Shown piece after piece: positions 46,054-57,000 of a stretch of DNA of 64,000 nucleotides. Position numbers and translations under genes: made by a program. The notes under the pieces are model-generated. The model did no database searches and was not told the origin of the DNA. It saw nothing but the letters and a program-made list of their open reading frames with translations. Source of the stretch: Sarocladium kiliense (Eukaryota > Ascomycota > Sordariomycetes > Hypocreales > Sarocladiaceae); contig JAUZTG010000014.1 of NCBI GenBank assembly GCA_030734395.1, positions 2,501 through 66,500 of the forward strand, given 5' to 3'. Every line of letters starts with the position of its first letter. The first letter of the stretch is position 1.

Positions 46054-48117
46054 GTAGAGCTTGGACTACGCCTACGCCCATTGAGCATCAAGGGTATTCG
46101 ACTGGGTGTTATCCCTCTCTCGAAATTGGCCCTTTGGCACGTAATCAACATGTGAGCCCAGGAGTCGAAAATTTGTAGCAACATTCTTGATGTGACGCTG
46201 GTTTGTAGACTGCATCGACAACGGCCTACGAGTCCAGTCCGCTTGGTCGCAAGCGCGCCTGTGTCCTTTTGGTGGCAGGTTTGCTCCTTCTTACGAGCAT
46301 AACATCTCAGGCAGATCCCATTGCGCTGGCGCCAAAAGGATGAGCATCCGATTCCCGAAACCTGTGAGTTCGTGTTGGAGCGCCCGGTACTGGAGCTCCC
46401 GACTTTGGGCAAGGCGTTCAGATAAAGGGTGTCCTTGGACACTGGCCCCGCCAACAATATGCCTTTGGCACCAGGGTGTCTGTGTTTTGGGGGCTGGCTA
46501 ATGCCGCAAGGCATGCGGTTCGTTATTCTCTCGGACGGTTCGTTTGGTAGGGTTCAGTCAACGAACTAATGTCGGGATAAGCCATTCCTAGATATGCCTC
46601 GGGAGGGACTTATGGATCTTCATTTCACGCATGCTTTTGTATTTCCACGATTTCATTAATACTCGTCTCGAACGCATGGCATAATCGATGAAAGCCTGAA
46701 GCGATAAGGTCAAAGGATATGGTGCTCTCACATATACGAATGCTTCCTCGCAGCTCTGGCAGATGTCGAGGGGTTGAAGTGTTGGTAGGACGCCGTCAGC
46801 TGAAATGGGACCGTTCCATTATTTCCCTATATATACAAATTCTAGGGCCATGGTGTGTGTGACAGCGTATCGCTGGTGGCATGATATCGGGATGCCGAAC
46901 CTGAACCTCACCGAGCCCTTCGCTGGCAATCCTCGCGAGCCGTTGCTCTTCGGGCCGTCGCCGATACTTTCCTTGCCGCAATCTCGAATGTATTAGATGG
47001 GAAAATTGACGTCTGCGTGAAACGTGAAGACAGCAGGGCCGAACTTGCTCACGTTGGCCACAAAGTGCAGAGACTTGAGGAGACCCCACGAGAGGCCCGA
47101 CTTGCGGCGAATACTGGCACTGACTCCATCCCAGATATCTCGCCTCGGAAGCACTTTTCCAGTGAGGTTATACACTCATATCTATCGGACGAGTTCGATT
47201 CAATCATGTACGTGCTGTCGACCCCGTGGCCGCTACACTCGGCTTCAAAGCCGGGCCGGTGCAAGAGCACGACGTGAATTGGGACGATGCGGGCTGCGAG
47301 AAAGTTGGCACCACACAACTATCTCGCCCGATGGGCTTCACTTACTGGGCATTCGAGTTCGAGGCGCAGGAGCAGGACAGGGACGTCTTTTCCAATCCTA
47401 TACATGTGTGGGCCGTGACGAGCTCAAATATGGGTACTTTTAGTCTGGCCGCTGGTTTTAAATTGGCACAGAAGCTCGTGACTCCAACCGCGAAAGTGGT
47501 CAGTATCGATACGTCCGGCAAGGTAGAACAAAGCTTTGACCAGGTTCTGTGACTTGCGAAGTTCACAACAGTCAAGATTGGCTTGTCTGAGGCTGATATT
47601 AACGAGCAACAAAACATCATTCTCTACGATTTTCACAACGCCAGGACACACGGCATCCCCGCCGGGACCAAAGTAGCCGCCATCAGGTTTGGGTCGGAAA
47701 CAGAGGCGTTCATCACTGATCCTGTATACGAAGGTTAAAGTCTCGCAGGAGTGAATCATTTGATGAGCACTGGGATGTTTGAGCGAGACAACACATTATA
47801 TGCTCACCTGGCGTTCAGTTGGTCTTATACGTGGTGCCCTCCATGGAAGAAAAGGTCGCACTATAGGTACCTTATTGTTGTTTTTATTGCAGTATCTATA
47901 ATGTACTACAGTTCTCAATGGCCGCTATGAGCGGCCTCAATCCAATTGTTTCATTGCTGTGTTCACTGTGCCGCCAAGATGGCGGTTTAGGATGTTGTGC
48001 AAGGCATCTCCACTCCAGCCTCGGCCTAGCTCGTAAGCGAAGCGTTTGAACATCGAGAAATTTGCGACCCTGCGACATTGTGTCGACTTGTCACAGACAT
48101 CGCGATCAATACCCAAG
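46054..48117. other. Long region with broken coding-like frames
   Basis: Two kb without an intact gene. On the plus strand, 46805-47740 contains successive frames with protein-like composition in different phases. They include a frame at 47226-47552 (GFTYWAFEFEAQEQDRDVF, IHVWAVTSSNMGTFSLAAG) that ends in TGA, then continues in phase to 47739 (ILYDFHNARTHGIPAGTKV, RFGSETEAFITDPVYEG). This suggests a decayed gene of unknown family. The rest looks non-coding. Confidence 0.45.
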
Positions 48118-49605
48118 ATGTCCTGCGGAACCGCAAAGCCTACGTCCACGCGGGTGAACAACTTCAGCACGGCCAATCAGCCCATTCTCGACGCAGCTGA
48201 CGCGACCAGCCCAGATGCCCTCTTGCCCCAGCATGATGAAAACACGGGTCCTACTGGCACCTGGGACAAGGCAAGGTTCTTCTACAATAACAATATCGGC
48301 CTCCTCTTCGTATTCTTAGCTCAAATCTTTGCTTCAATTGTGAGTGTCCGGCCCTGAGTCTTAATCCGCGAGACTAATCGGTGAAGATGTCGATGACAAC
48401 CAGACTTCTAGCGACGGGCTTCGACACCAAGTTCCATGCTCTACAGATCATATTTGTGCGCATGATTGCTACGACAGTCATTGGCTCATTCTGGATGTGG
48501 TACAAGAATATCCCGGGGTTCCCATTAGGCCCACGCGGGGTTAGGCGATTATTGTTGATTCGGGGCCTGTCCGGATCGATTGGATTATTTGGGTTGTACT
48601 GTATGTTTCTGTGTCGTTTGAAGGCCGTAGGAAGGTGAGGCTAATCCACGGGCGCAGACTCACTATCATACCTCGACGTTTCGGATGCCACAGTCATTAC
48701 ATTTCTCGTCCCGACTATCACGTCGTTTGTGTGCTGGCTTGCTTTGGGCGTAAGATGACAGCGTTTTCCTCGCTCCTGATCAGAGATTAGAGCTGACCCA
48801 TGGCAGGAACCCTTCACCGTAAGCGAAGCATCAGCTGGTGTAATTGCTCTTGCAGGAGTCACACTCATCGCTCGACCTGGCTTCCTGTTTCCGGCCAGCG
48901 GCGACGCTGGAGCAGACCAAAGCGTTACTGACTTGGGTGTCGTCCCTACTGGGGGCATACTCCCTCCAGTCAAGGCGACTCCCTACGAGCGCTCTATTGC
49001 TGTAGGATGTGCCATTGGGGGAGCCTTTTGCGCTGCAACAGCATATGCGACCATCCGTGTCATCGGGAAGAGAGCTCATTCGCTTGTGAGCGTGAACTAC
49101 TTTGCCTCATCAGCTACGCTCAGCTCTTTCCTCATAATCATGGCTCACCCGGCCCTCCGATTTGAGATTCCAACAAGCTCTACTCAATGGTATGTCTCAT
49201 CTTTAGTAAGGCGCATTCTAGGTTACTGACCGAGCCCAGGGTATTGCTTCTCTCCATAGGGGTTTCAGGCTTCATCTTCCAGGTTCTTTTGACCGAGGGT
49301 TTGCAACGAGAGAAGGCGGGTCGAGCAACGAATCTAATTGTAGGGGCCTGTCAATACCACATTTTTCAGGGAACATTCTAATGCCTTGGCAGTATACTCA
49401 GCTGATATTCTCACTACTAATCGACTATACAGTGTGGGGTGCTACACCCCGTATGAGCGGTATCTTAGGGAGTGCTCTCATCATCGGCGCGGCCATTTGG
49501 ATCAGCCTGCAGAAAAAGTCTGCCTCTGAAAGGCGAGAGACTCCTGCTCGCGTAGACGAAGAGTCTCCGCTTCTAAGCTCAGAGAACGAGCGAGCTCATA
49601 GTTGA
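48118..49605 (+). CDS. EamA/DMT-superfamily drug-metabolite transporter
   Basis: Six exons (48118-48339, 48387-48600, 48658-48749, 48807-49189, 49240-49339, 49393-49605) give 407 residues. The two EamA halves are visible: FFYNNNIGLLFVFLAQIFAS, IIFVRMIATTVIG and YSLSYLDVSDATVITFLVPT in the first; EPFTVSEASAGVIALAGVTL, GCAIGGAFCAATAYATIRVI and LTEGLQREKAGRATNLIYTQ in the second. It ends with EESPLLSSENERAHS, an acidic dileucine-type sorting motif. It resembles SLC35G/acyl-malonyl-condensing-type fungal DMT proteins of unknown substrate in vacuole or Golgi membranes. The last intron donor (gtaggg) is weak but needed for the frame. Confidence 0.88.
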
Positions 49606-49969
49606 TGGCGTTCTAGAAAGCGCGTCACAGACTCGAAGAGGCGGTCCTTTCATCGTAATACCTCGGCCATTCTGTTATTCACTCGCATGTTCGTCATTAG
49701 CGACTATTAGCTGGAGGATACTTCGACGGTATAGTAATCATCAGGGACCGCATTCGATGAGTTGGAGTTGGCATGAGCCTTCACAGGAGACATGGTTGAG
49801 TCTCAAAAGTCACAGCATTGACAAAACATATACTATGCCAAAGGATCAAACGCACTGTTTTCCATTTACCAATCTGTATCAAACAGGAACCACAAAACGT
49901 CTCGTCGCATCGTGTGCCTCTTGATGCATCATGGTAGTGAGCGGGAATGAGTGCGACCCGCACAATGCT
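49606..49969. other. Convergent intergenic region
   Basis: About 360 bp between two convergent genes. No further feature is recognised. Confidence 0.4.
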
Positions 49970-50866
49970 CTAGTTGCGGCGCGTAGCCACTTCCTCAAGC
50001 AATGTCTTGGCCGCCAACTTGCCCAAATTGTTCGAGGCCAGCGGCGAGTCGCCTGTCAAAAGCAGACGGTCGCGGTGGCATTCGCCGGTAATCGTCTTGT
50101 TGATTGGTGTGACACCCAGCTTCTTGAGTCGTTCGCCAACCAGCCAATCCATCTTACCAGGGATATAGCCAATGTCTATGTTGGCACCCTCATCGAGAGA
50201 GTCGGGAAACACATCCACACTGTACCCGTCATATATATACTTCGATCCCTCAGGCTTTCCGACATCAGCAGCAAGCATACTCGCGGGCCCGTGGCACAGA
50301 GTGATGAAGAACCGGCCATTGGCATCAGCCCAGCGGAGCACGTCCCCTACAGTCTTACTGAACGGCACGCCGTTGAGCACACCGTGTCCGCCAGGAATGA
50401 AGACAGCCAGGTACGGCGTGTCTTCTGTGAATCCTCTGCCATCTTTGCCGGCCCAGAGCTCTGCGAGGTTGAGCGGATTGCGAAGTTTCTGCTTATACTG
50501 TCCGTAGATAGACTTGACAGCCTCGTCCTCTTGTGGGAATGCCCACATTTCGAGCTTAACAGGGTCTCCCGAGAGTGTGGCCACATCGATCTCGAAGCCG
50601 GCGGCGTGTAGGTGGTACATCGGCAGCAGCATTTCAACTGGGTGATTGCCCGTCGAGAAGAATTTCCCGTCGGCCATCTTCAGGTATCGCTCCTGCGTGC
50701 CGATCATCAAGACCTTCCATTTTTTGCCGGTGTATTTGTTGGGATAGTCCGCGCCGTCAAAGTCAGTCTTAGCAGTGACGTATTGTGTCAGGGAGTATGG
50801 GGAGGGAAAATAGGCATCGTCCTCGGCCTGGTCGCGGACGGGTGTTTTGTCGCTGGACTTGGACAT
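49970..50866 (-). CDS. HchA/Hsp31-type DJ-1 family protein (glyoxalase III/deglycase-like)
   Basis: This intronless ORF gives 298 residues from MSKSSDKTPV; the frame is open 28 codons further up but the homologous core begins at YFPSPYSLTQYV. KKWKVLMIGTQERYLKMADG, FSTGNHPVEMLLPMYHLHAA, FIPGGHGVLNGVPFS, ITLCHGPASML (nucleophile Cys-His) and DEGANIDIGYIPGK match bacterial HchA (Hsp31) almost block for block, and LLTGDSPLASNNLGKLAA closes it. HchA proteins are holding chaperones and convert methylglyoxal to lactate. Size and motifs are closer to the bacterial HchA class than to the short yeast Hsp31 class. It is convergent with the DMT gene. Confidence 0.93.
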   Translation of the reverse strand: MSKSSDKTPVRDQAEDDAYFPSPYSLTQYVTAKTDFDGADYPNKYTGKKWKVLMIGTQERYLKMADGKFFSTGNHPVEMLLPMYHLHAAGFEIDVATLSGDPVKLEMWAFPQEDEAVKSIYGQYKQKLRNPLNLAELWAGKDGRGFTEDTPYLAVFIPGGHGVLNGVPFSKTVGDVLRWADANGRFFITLCHGPASMLAADVGKPEGSKYIYDGYSVDVFPDSLDEGANIDIGYIPGKMDWLVGERLKKLGVTPINKTITGECHRDRLLLTGDSPLASNNLGKLAAKTLLEEVATRRN

Positions 50867-51499
50867 TATGTTCTCGAAGTGGTGTTGTACTTGCATGGAA
50901 ATTTGACTGAGACAGAAGGGGTTTATGGGAACTGGAGACCAGCCGATCAAGTGAGGACACGACCCTTCACTTATAACATAGCATTGACGTGACGGCCAAA
51001 ACTCAAAGGATCTACGTCATCATCCCCGAAAGCTTAATGAACTAAAGTCCGAAACACATGTGCAGCTGAATGGTGGCTCGATCGTCTCTCTTAGCACATC
51101 ATGCAAGCGATGGGCTCTCTTCCACGTCAAGGTCCCCTTGCATTGTCCCATGTCTACCATTATATGTCATCTTCTCCGAGTGCTAGCCTACCTATGTCCG
51201 AAGCATAGGTGATTATAGTGATAACTCCGGCGTTGAGCTTTCTAATGCGGACGATTTTCCGCGCCTAGCTTCCCCAGCGCGAGGTTCCTCACGAAAACGT
51301 AGTGTAAGTTTTTTAGTCCTCTCCGCCCGTTGGCGGGGCAAACTCTAACAGCCGTATCGATGTCGAATACATGACGTTGATTGACGTTCGTCTGGTACAT
51401 AAATGGTCGATGCCGGTCTGGAGCTATTCCACTGCAGTTATTCCAATTCAGCATCTACATCAAACTCCTCGACAATCATTGAGCGGCTTCTGCGCGAAA
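50867..51499. promoter_or_regulatory. Divergent upstream region of HchA-like and alcohol dehydrogenase genes
   Basis: About 630 bp between divergent starts, so likely a shared promoter region. Both products act on aldehydes. No specific operator was recognised. Confidence 0.45.
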
Positions 51500-52705
51500 A
51501 TGAGTACCGACTACAAATTCGAGGGGTGGATGGGCGAGGATGAGAGGTCTGCGGAGGGCAATATGGTGTGGCGCGAGTACGAACCTAAGAAATGGGAGGA
51601 AACAGACATCGACATCCGCATTACTCACTGTGGTATCTGCGGTTCTGACATTCACGTCCTACGCTCTGGATGGGTGAGTTCAGCTCTCAAGCAAAAACCC
51701 TGATTGCGGGTATCCTGACTAGACTACCTGCACCACAGCGCCAGGCACCATACCCCGTTGTCGTTGGCCATGAGATCGTCGGGGTTGCTGTCCGCGTCGG
51801 CTCGCAAGCCGAGGGCGGCATCAAGGTTGGCGATGTCGTCGGGGTAGGTGCACAATCAGATGCCTGCTTGAACCGTGACAGCCTGCAGCCGCCTGCCTGC
51901 AACGAATGCGCTGGTGGCGAGGAAAACTATTGCACACGGATGACACCGACATACGGATCCAAGTTTTTGGTCACTGGCGACAAGACGCAAGGCGGTTATG
52001 CACGATATCATCGATGCCCATCGCATTTTGTATTCCGCATCCCTCCAGGTGTGGCCCCGGAGCACGCGGCACCTCTACTCTGTGGCGGCGTTACTGTCTA
52101 CTCACCACTCAAACGTTTTGGTGCTGGGCCTGGGAAGAGGGTCGGTGTCGTAGGAGTTGGTGGGCTGGGCCATTTCGCGGTTCTATTCGCCCGCGCGCTC
52201 GGCGCTGAGGAGGTCGTGGGAATCTCGCGGCGCGCGAGTAAGAGACAAGATGCCCTCGATCTGGGGTGCACAGATTATATAGCGACGGCCGATGACGAGA
52301 ATTGGCAAGGCAAGAATATGAGGACCCTGGACCTTATAATCTCGACCGTCTCGTCCCCCAAGGTAAGAAAAGGCTCCAGCAGCCACTTGGTAACCCTGCT
52401 GAAGTCGAGCACTACAGATGCCATTCTCCGATTACATTGGACTTCTACGTTTGGACGGTACGCTTGTACAGGTCGGTCTTCCCGAGGGCGATCTGCCTTT
52501 CCGGCCGGGAAGTCTTACAGGAGCACGTCGCAAGATCGCAGGGTCCAATATCGGATCGCCTGCGGAGATTCGGGAGATGTTGCAGCTGGCGGCCGACCAG
52601 AAGATCAAACCTTGGGTGGAAAAACGCCCGATGGCCGAGGCTAACCAAGCCATTGTTGATGCCGAGGCCGGCAAGGCTCGCTTTCGCTATGTGCTCGTGA
52701 ACTAG
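51500..52705 (+). CDS. NADP-dependent zinc alcohol dehydrogenase (Adh6/cinnamyl type)
   Basis: Three exons (51500-51673, 51739-52362, 52418-52705) give 361 residues from MSTDYKFEGW. THCGICGSDIH has the catalytic zinc cysteine and GHEIVGVAV the histidine-glutamate pair. PACNECAGGEENYC supplies structural-zinc cysteines. GVGGLGHFAVLFARALGAE is the NADP-binding fold, followed by SRRASKR, the basic loop that favours NADP. The C-terminal part GSNIGSPAEIREML is typical of Adh6/CAD proteins, which reduce aromatic and aliphatic aldehydes. Divergence from an HchA-like gene suggests a joint role in aldehyde detoxification, which is inference. Confidence 0.93.
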
Positions 52706-53272
52706 GCTTCTGCACTTGAGAATCTGGAAGTCTTACTCGTCTGTTCCTTTCCTCTCATGGTGATGTAGCAGTGGATGCTGGCCTCGTTCTCATGATTCTA
52801 AGCTCAATGTAAAGTCTGTGACGGGGCCGGGTTTTCCTGAACCAGCTAGGTCGGGCTTCGTCTTCACTTTTGTTGCGTCGGGGCATCCGTCTACCGACCC
52901 GCCACTGCAATATAAACGTGAACTGGAATACACAAAAACACTCGTAGAAGGCAACTCTCCACCCAAGTGTAAGGTAATGGGCGGGAGCTTGATTAAATTG
53001 CATTATACCGACAACCGCGCCTGACCCTCAAGCCACAAACCTAAGTGGCCCCTTGTCTGGACCACTCGAGGCCCTTGACGGCTAAAAAGAAATATTGACT
53101 AAAGATTGCCAAGGATTGACGACTAAAGGGCGCACAGAGAAGGCACTATCGAGTACGGACGGTCTTTCAATGAGTCGAGTCTCGCAGTGTCATTTCCATC
53201 TCATTACATTACCAAGCCATTCTTCGTGACTATAACCTACCCAGGCGCCCTTCTGTCTTGAATTACACCTCC
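52706..53272. other. Intergenic, no gene seen
   Basis: About 570 bp between the dehydrogenase stop and the SDR fragment start, with no supported frame. Confidence 0.4.
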
Positions 53273-53676
53273 ATGTCATTTCCTCGCCTGAAAGGTAAAG
53301 TCTGCATTGTGACCGGATCGTCATCTGGCCTTGGGCGAGCCATCGCGATCGGCTACGCTAGGGAAGGAGCATTACTTGTCTGCGCTGATCTGCGGCCTCA
53401 AGCACGCGCAGAGGTAGAACAAGAGCGCGACGGCGATACAGATCAACTAATCAGGAGCAACGGTGGGAAGGCCATCTTTGTGAAGACCGACGTTAGCAAG
53501 ACTGTAGATGTCGAGGCCTTGGTAGTCAAGACTGTCTCGGAGTACGGCAGGCTTGATGTGTAAGTTCACGCCGGCTGGTGGTCCGCCGCTGTTTGTCTGA
53601 CCTTACTGAAGGATGACTTAGGTTAGTTAACAATGCTGGCATCTGCGTCGAAGCTGATCGTCCTCGGCACGCATAG
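53273..53676 (+). pseudogene. N-terminal fragment of a short-chain dehydrogenase/reductase
   Basis: Exon 1 (53273-53559) reads MSFPRLKGKVCIVTGSSSGL, including the TGxxxGxG cofactor motif, then CADLRP and the family DVSK block. A 62-bp intron (53560-53621) leads to VLVNNAGICVEADRP and a TAG stop at 53674-53676, giving 113 residues. Normal SDRs are about 250 residues and need the later Ser-Tyr-x3-Lys active site, which is absent. The following 145 bp to the GMC gene hold no rest of the domain. It looks like a 3'-truncated pseudogene. Confidence 0.75.
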
Positions 53677-53821
53677 ATCAGTTGATGATCTGACGCGGGC
53701 GGGACATCAAGCATGGGTATCAAGGAACGAGGGTGTTAGACACGATCATCATATAGTACAAGTCCTAGCATTTATGTTGCCTGAATTCTATGAGGTTGTA
53801 CCGAACTAGGCAAGCGAGACA

Positions 53822-55753
53822 TTACAGTCCGCTAAGGATCACATCTGCGGCCTTCTCTGCTACCATGTACGTCGAGACCGCGGTGAAAGTTCCAGGGATC
53901 CTAGGATACACTGACGCGTCAACCACACGCAGGCCAGCGGTACCACGGACGCGGAAGCTTGAGTCCAGGACAGCCATCGGGTCATCATCGGCGCCGATGG
54001 GGCAGGTCGAGGAGGCGTGGTGGCCCCAAGTGGCATCTTTGATGTAGGCGGCTAGATCCTCGTCGCTAGTCACGTCGGTGCCAGGCAGAACCTCGGTGAT
54101 GGGAACGAGCTGACTATCAAAGGCGTCGCGGACTAGAGCGATGGCTTCTGTCATGGCTTTGATATCAAGGTTTGCGTCACCATTGCCCGTATCGAAGTAG
54201 TTGTAGACAATATCGGGGACGTCAAAGGGGTTGGCAGAGCGAAGGGTGACACTGCCAGCGGTGTTGCGCGGGTGAGCCTTGAGGATCGCCCAGGTGAACC
54301 AATCGTGCTCGATCGTGGCATTGACGGCGTAGCCAGGGAAGTAGCCCCGGAAGTTGACAGGCCCACCGAAGGCAAAGATGTCGAACTCGTCCCTCTCAGC
54401 CGCGCTGCTCTGATAGTACATTGCGGCTGCCGGGCCCGGGGAGGAGTAGATGCCACGGTCTCCCGCGACGGGGGTGTTCCACCTGTCAAGACACGGGTCC
54501 TCATCGGTGTGAATGGCGAATGTGCAGCCATTGAGGCAAGGGAAGTCACGTGGAGCGTTGCCTTGTACGGAGATCTCATAGTGGTCCTGGAGGTTGGTGC
54601 CGACGCCAGGCAAGTTGACAACAACTGGGATCTTGAAGCGTTTCAACTCTGACGCAGGTCCAACGCCACTCAGCTTCAGGATCTGCGGGGTGTTGTAGGT
54701 ACCTCCAGCGACAATGACCTCACGGCTCGCCTTGACGATGCCAGGGCTGCCCTTGGAGCCGTTGGACAGGGGGCTCGCCTTGTACAGGTGCTTGCCGTCA
54801 CGGAACTCCACGCCAGTGGCACGAGGAGGAGTAGATCTGTCGAAGGTGATCTTTGTGACGAAAGCGTTGGTACGCACGTCAAGCGGGTACATCTTGGTGC
54901 CATTACTGTGCGTGGCATCGCGCACTGAGAGGATGAACTCGCGAGGGCCCACGCGGTGCGCGTCACGGCTGGAGAGCGGGATCTGGTAGTACCCGGGCTC
55001 CGTGTCGCGGGTAGTAGTGTCGGCATTGGCATCGCCAATGATCAGATCGTCCAGCGTGATGGTCCCATTGGTCGCTTTGCTAAGAGCCACTGCACCGCCG
55101 CTGAGAAGACTGAGAAGTTGCTCATCACCGAGGGGAATGCTCAAGGGAGCAGTCTCAGTGCCTAGCCAGCCATCATAACCATGGCCTGGTGCGATTTTTC
55201 CAGACAAATATCTGTTCTCCTCCAGCTTCTGGAAGTATTTACGCATGTTTTCAGGGGCCCATGAGTCGTCGCCGGTTAGGGCTGCGATGTGCTCAAAGTC
55301 CGATCTATGCGGATAGACGGCGATGAGGGCATTGTGGGCTGTGCAGCCACCGAGAGCTTGAGTGCGAGGATACAAGGTGCCCTTCATGACTGCGTCTTCA
55401 GGGGGGTTGAGACCAGTGTACTCGCCATTGGGGGTATCGTAAGTTGTCTTGAAATCCCGTGCCTGGCGCGCTTCATCGGCATAGTGGCGCACAAAGAAGT
55501 TCCATGAGATCTCCGGGTCCTCTGATGCGTTGGCTGAGTAGGCAGGGACAGTATAGTTTACGGAGTTGAAGTCGTCACCAGCCTCGAGCAGGAGCGTCTT
55601 ATGTCCAGCCATAGCGAGACGGGCGGCCAAAGGACCTCCGCCAGCACCGGATCCGACAACGACATATTCGTAGTCAGGAAGCCTCTTCACTAGAGGCGTG
55701 ACTGTGGCGAAAGCCCCGGCCGCCAAGAGGCCGATGGTTGGAAAAAGCTTCAT
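53822..55753 (-). CDS. Secreted GMC-family FAD oxidoreductase
   Basis: This intronless ORF encodes 643 residues. MKLFPTIGLLAAGAFATVTP is a signal peptide. YVVVGSGAGGGPLAARLAMA, then LLLEAGDD, is the FAD-binding fold, and ALGGCTAHNALIAVYPHRSD is GMC signature 1. GTYNTPQILKLSGVGP is GMC signature 2. WGHHASSTCPIG near the C-terminus holds the catalytic histidine pair region, followed by RVVDASVYPRIPG. The family oxidises alcohols or sugars extracellularly and often makes hydrogen peroxide; substrate cannot be assigned. It lies tail to tail with the SDR fragment. Confidence 0.94.
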   Translation of the reverse strand: MKLFPTIGLLAAGAFATVTPLVKRLPDYEYVVVGSGAGGGPLAARLAMAGHKTLLLEAGDDFNSVNYTVPAYSANASEDPEISWNFFVRHYADEARQARDFKTTYDTPNGEYTGLNPPEDAVMKGTLYPRTQALGGCTAHNALIAVYPHRSDFEHIAALTGDDSWAPENMRKYFQKLEENRYLSGKIAPGHGYDGWLGTETAPLSIPLGDEQLLSLLSGGAVALSKATNGTITLDDLIIGDANADTTTRDTEPGYYQIPLSSRDAHRVGPREFILSVRDATHSNGTKMYPLDVRTNAFVTKITFDRSTPPRATGVEFRDGKHLYKASPLSNGSKGSPGIVKASREVIVAGGTYNTPQILKLSGVGPASELKRFKIPVVVNLPGVGTNLQDHYEISVQGNAPRDFPCLNGCTFAIHTDEDPCLDRWNTPVAGDRGIYSSPGPAAAMYYQSSAAERDEFDIFAFGGPVNFRGYFPGYAVNATIEHDWFTWAILKAHPRNTAGSVTLRSANPFDVPDIVYNYFDTGNGDANLDIKAMTEAIALVRDAFDSQLVPITEVLPGTDVTSDEDLAAYIKDATWGHHASSTCPIGADDDPMAVLDSSFRVRGTAGLRVVDASVYPRIPGTFTAVSTYMVAEKAADVILSGL

Positions 55754-57000
55754 GCTTGCTCTGCTTGCTTGGGGAAATGAACGAATGCTTCAAAGAAGTA
55801 AGTCAGCTGAGAACGGGGGATGATGTCGTCTCCAACGTTCACTTACACAAACACAGCCGCCGCTGATAGTTGGATTAAGAAAGAGTGACACTCGCGGATG
55901 CGGTTGGAGAGCTAAGACGTCAACTCTTGGTGGCGCTGAAGAGATACAAATATTCATAGACATCGTGGCCGGCTCAGGAGCACGTGCTGTGGCGCAGAAG
56001 GCTAAGCATGACAAATTCTAATAAATCCACAGACCTTGGCATCTCGAAAACGCCATGGGTCCGGTGATAGATTCGGGGGTGGCCTTCTCTCCTGCTTCTT
56101 TGCGGAGATAATAGTCAGTTTGAAGCTGGGTGAAGAAGGTCCTCACTGGCCACTTTGCCGAAAGTGGAGAGGGCTGGACTAAGTGCGCAGACATATGCAC
56201 TACCTTCAAACCTTGAGGCCTCCTTTCCAAGTCTTGACCCTGTTCATTGCAAGGGTGAAAGTGGTAACTCTATGTCCACGCCGGAGATGATGGACAGAAA
56301 CGCTCCCAATTCAATGCATGGGTATATCACAATGCCGAGGTCTGCCGCTACCCTAGTTGTAAACCCACTTGTAGGGGTCCTGCAACGTGCGACTAGCGAT
56401 AGGGTGATACCACGAGTGGGTACTCCGTAATGTCCCCATGAATATGGGTCAGCTAGCCATGCTTGTAAACCTGCTTTCGTGTATTGATGAGGACCGACAC
56501 GATCCTATAAGACGCCCTGTATAGGATTAGAATTAGGGTGAGTAGTACATCGACGTAGTGAAATTGTAGCTCCGAGAGACTTGTCGCTGACCGAGATGCC
56601 GAGTCCCGTCGCCAGGGAATCACAGAGCTGGGTTATGGAACTCAGTGATCTGAACTATATGCCCCCAAGATTCCAAAGGCAGGGGCTGACAGAGCTCCAA
56701 ATTTTATCGTTTTGCTCTTCTGTATGTTCTCCTGAAACGTGGCCATTGCCGTCCGCATGGCATTGTAGGTGTTGGCAATGGGGGTTCGCTACAAGACATA
56801 CGGCTCCGGGGATGAAAACAGCGAGCTTGTGCCTCCACATACGGCTCGAGGGTTTCACAGTCAGTTTGGTTTTGAGCGAGAAGCTTAGAGAGATGCGACT
56901 AATATCCCTAACCCATGACACACCGGTGTCAGCGTCAGGCAAATCCCCGAGATGATGTTTCTAAGAGGAAGAAGGGAAGTAGAATTGAGGAACTAAATAT
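55754..57000. other. Intergenic, no supported gene
   Basis: About 1.25 kb. The GMC promoter occupies the left part. Short frames at 56581-56955 show no domain on either strand. Confidence 0.4.
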
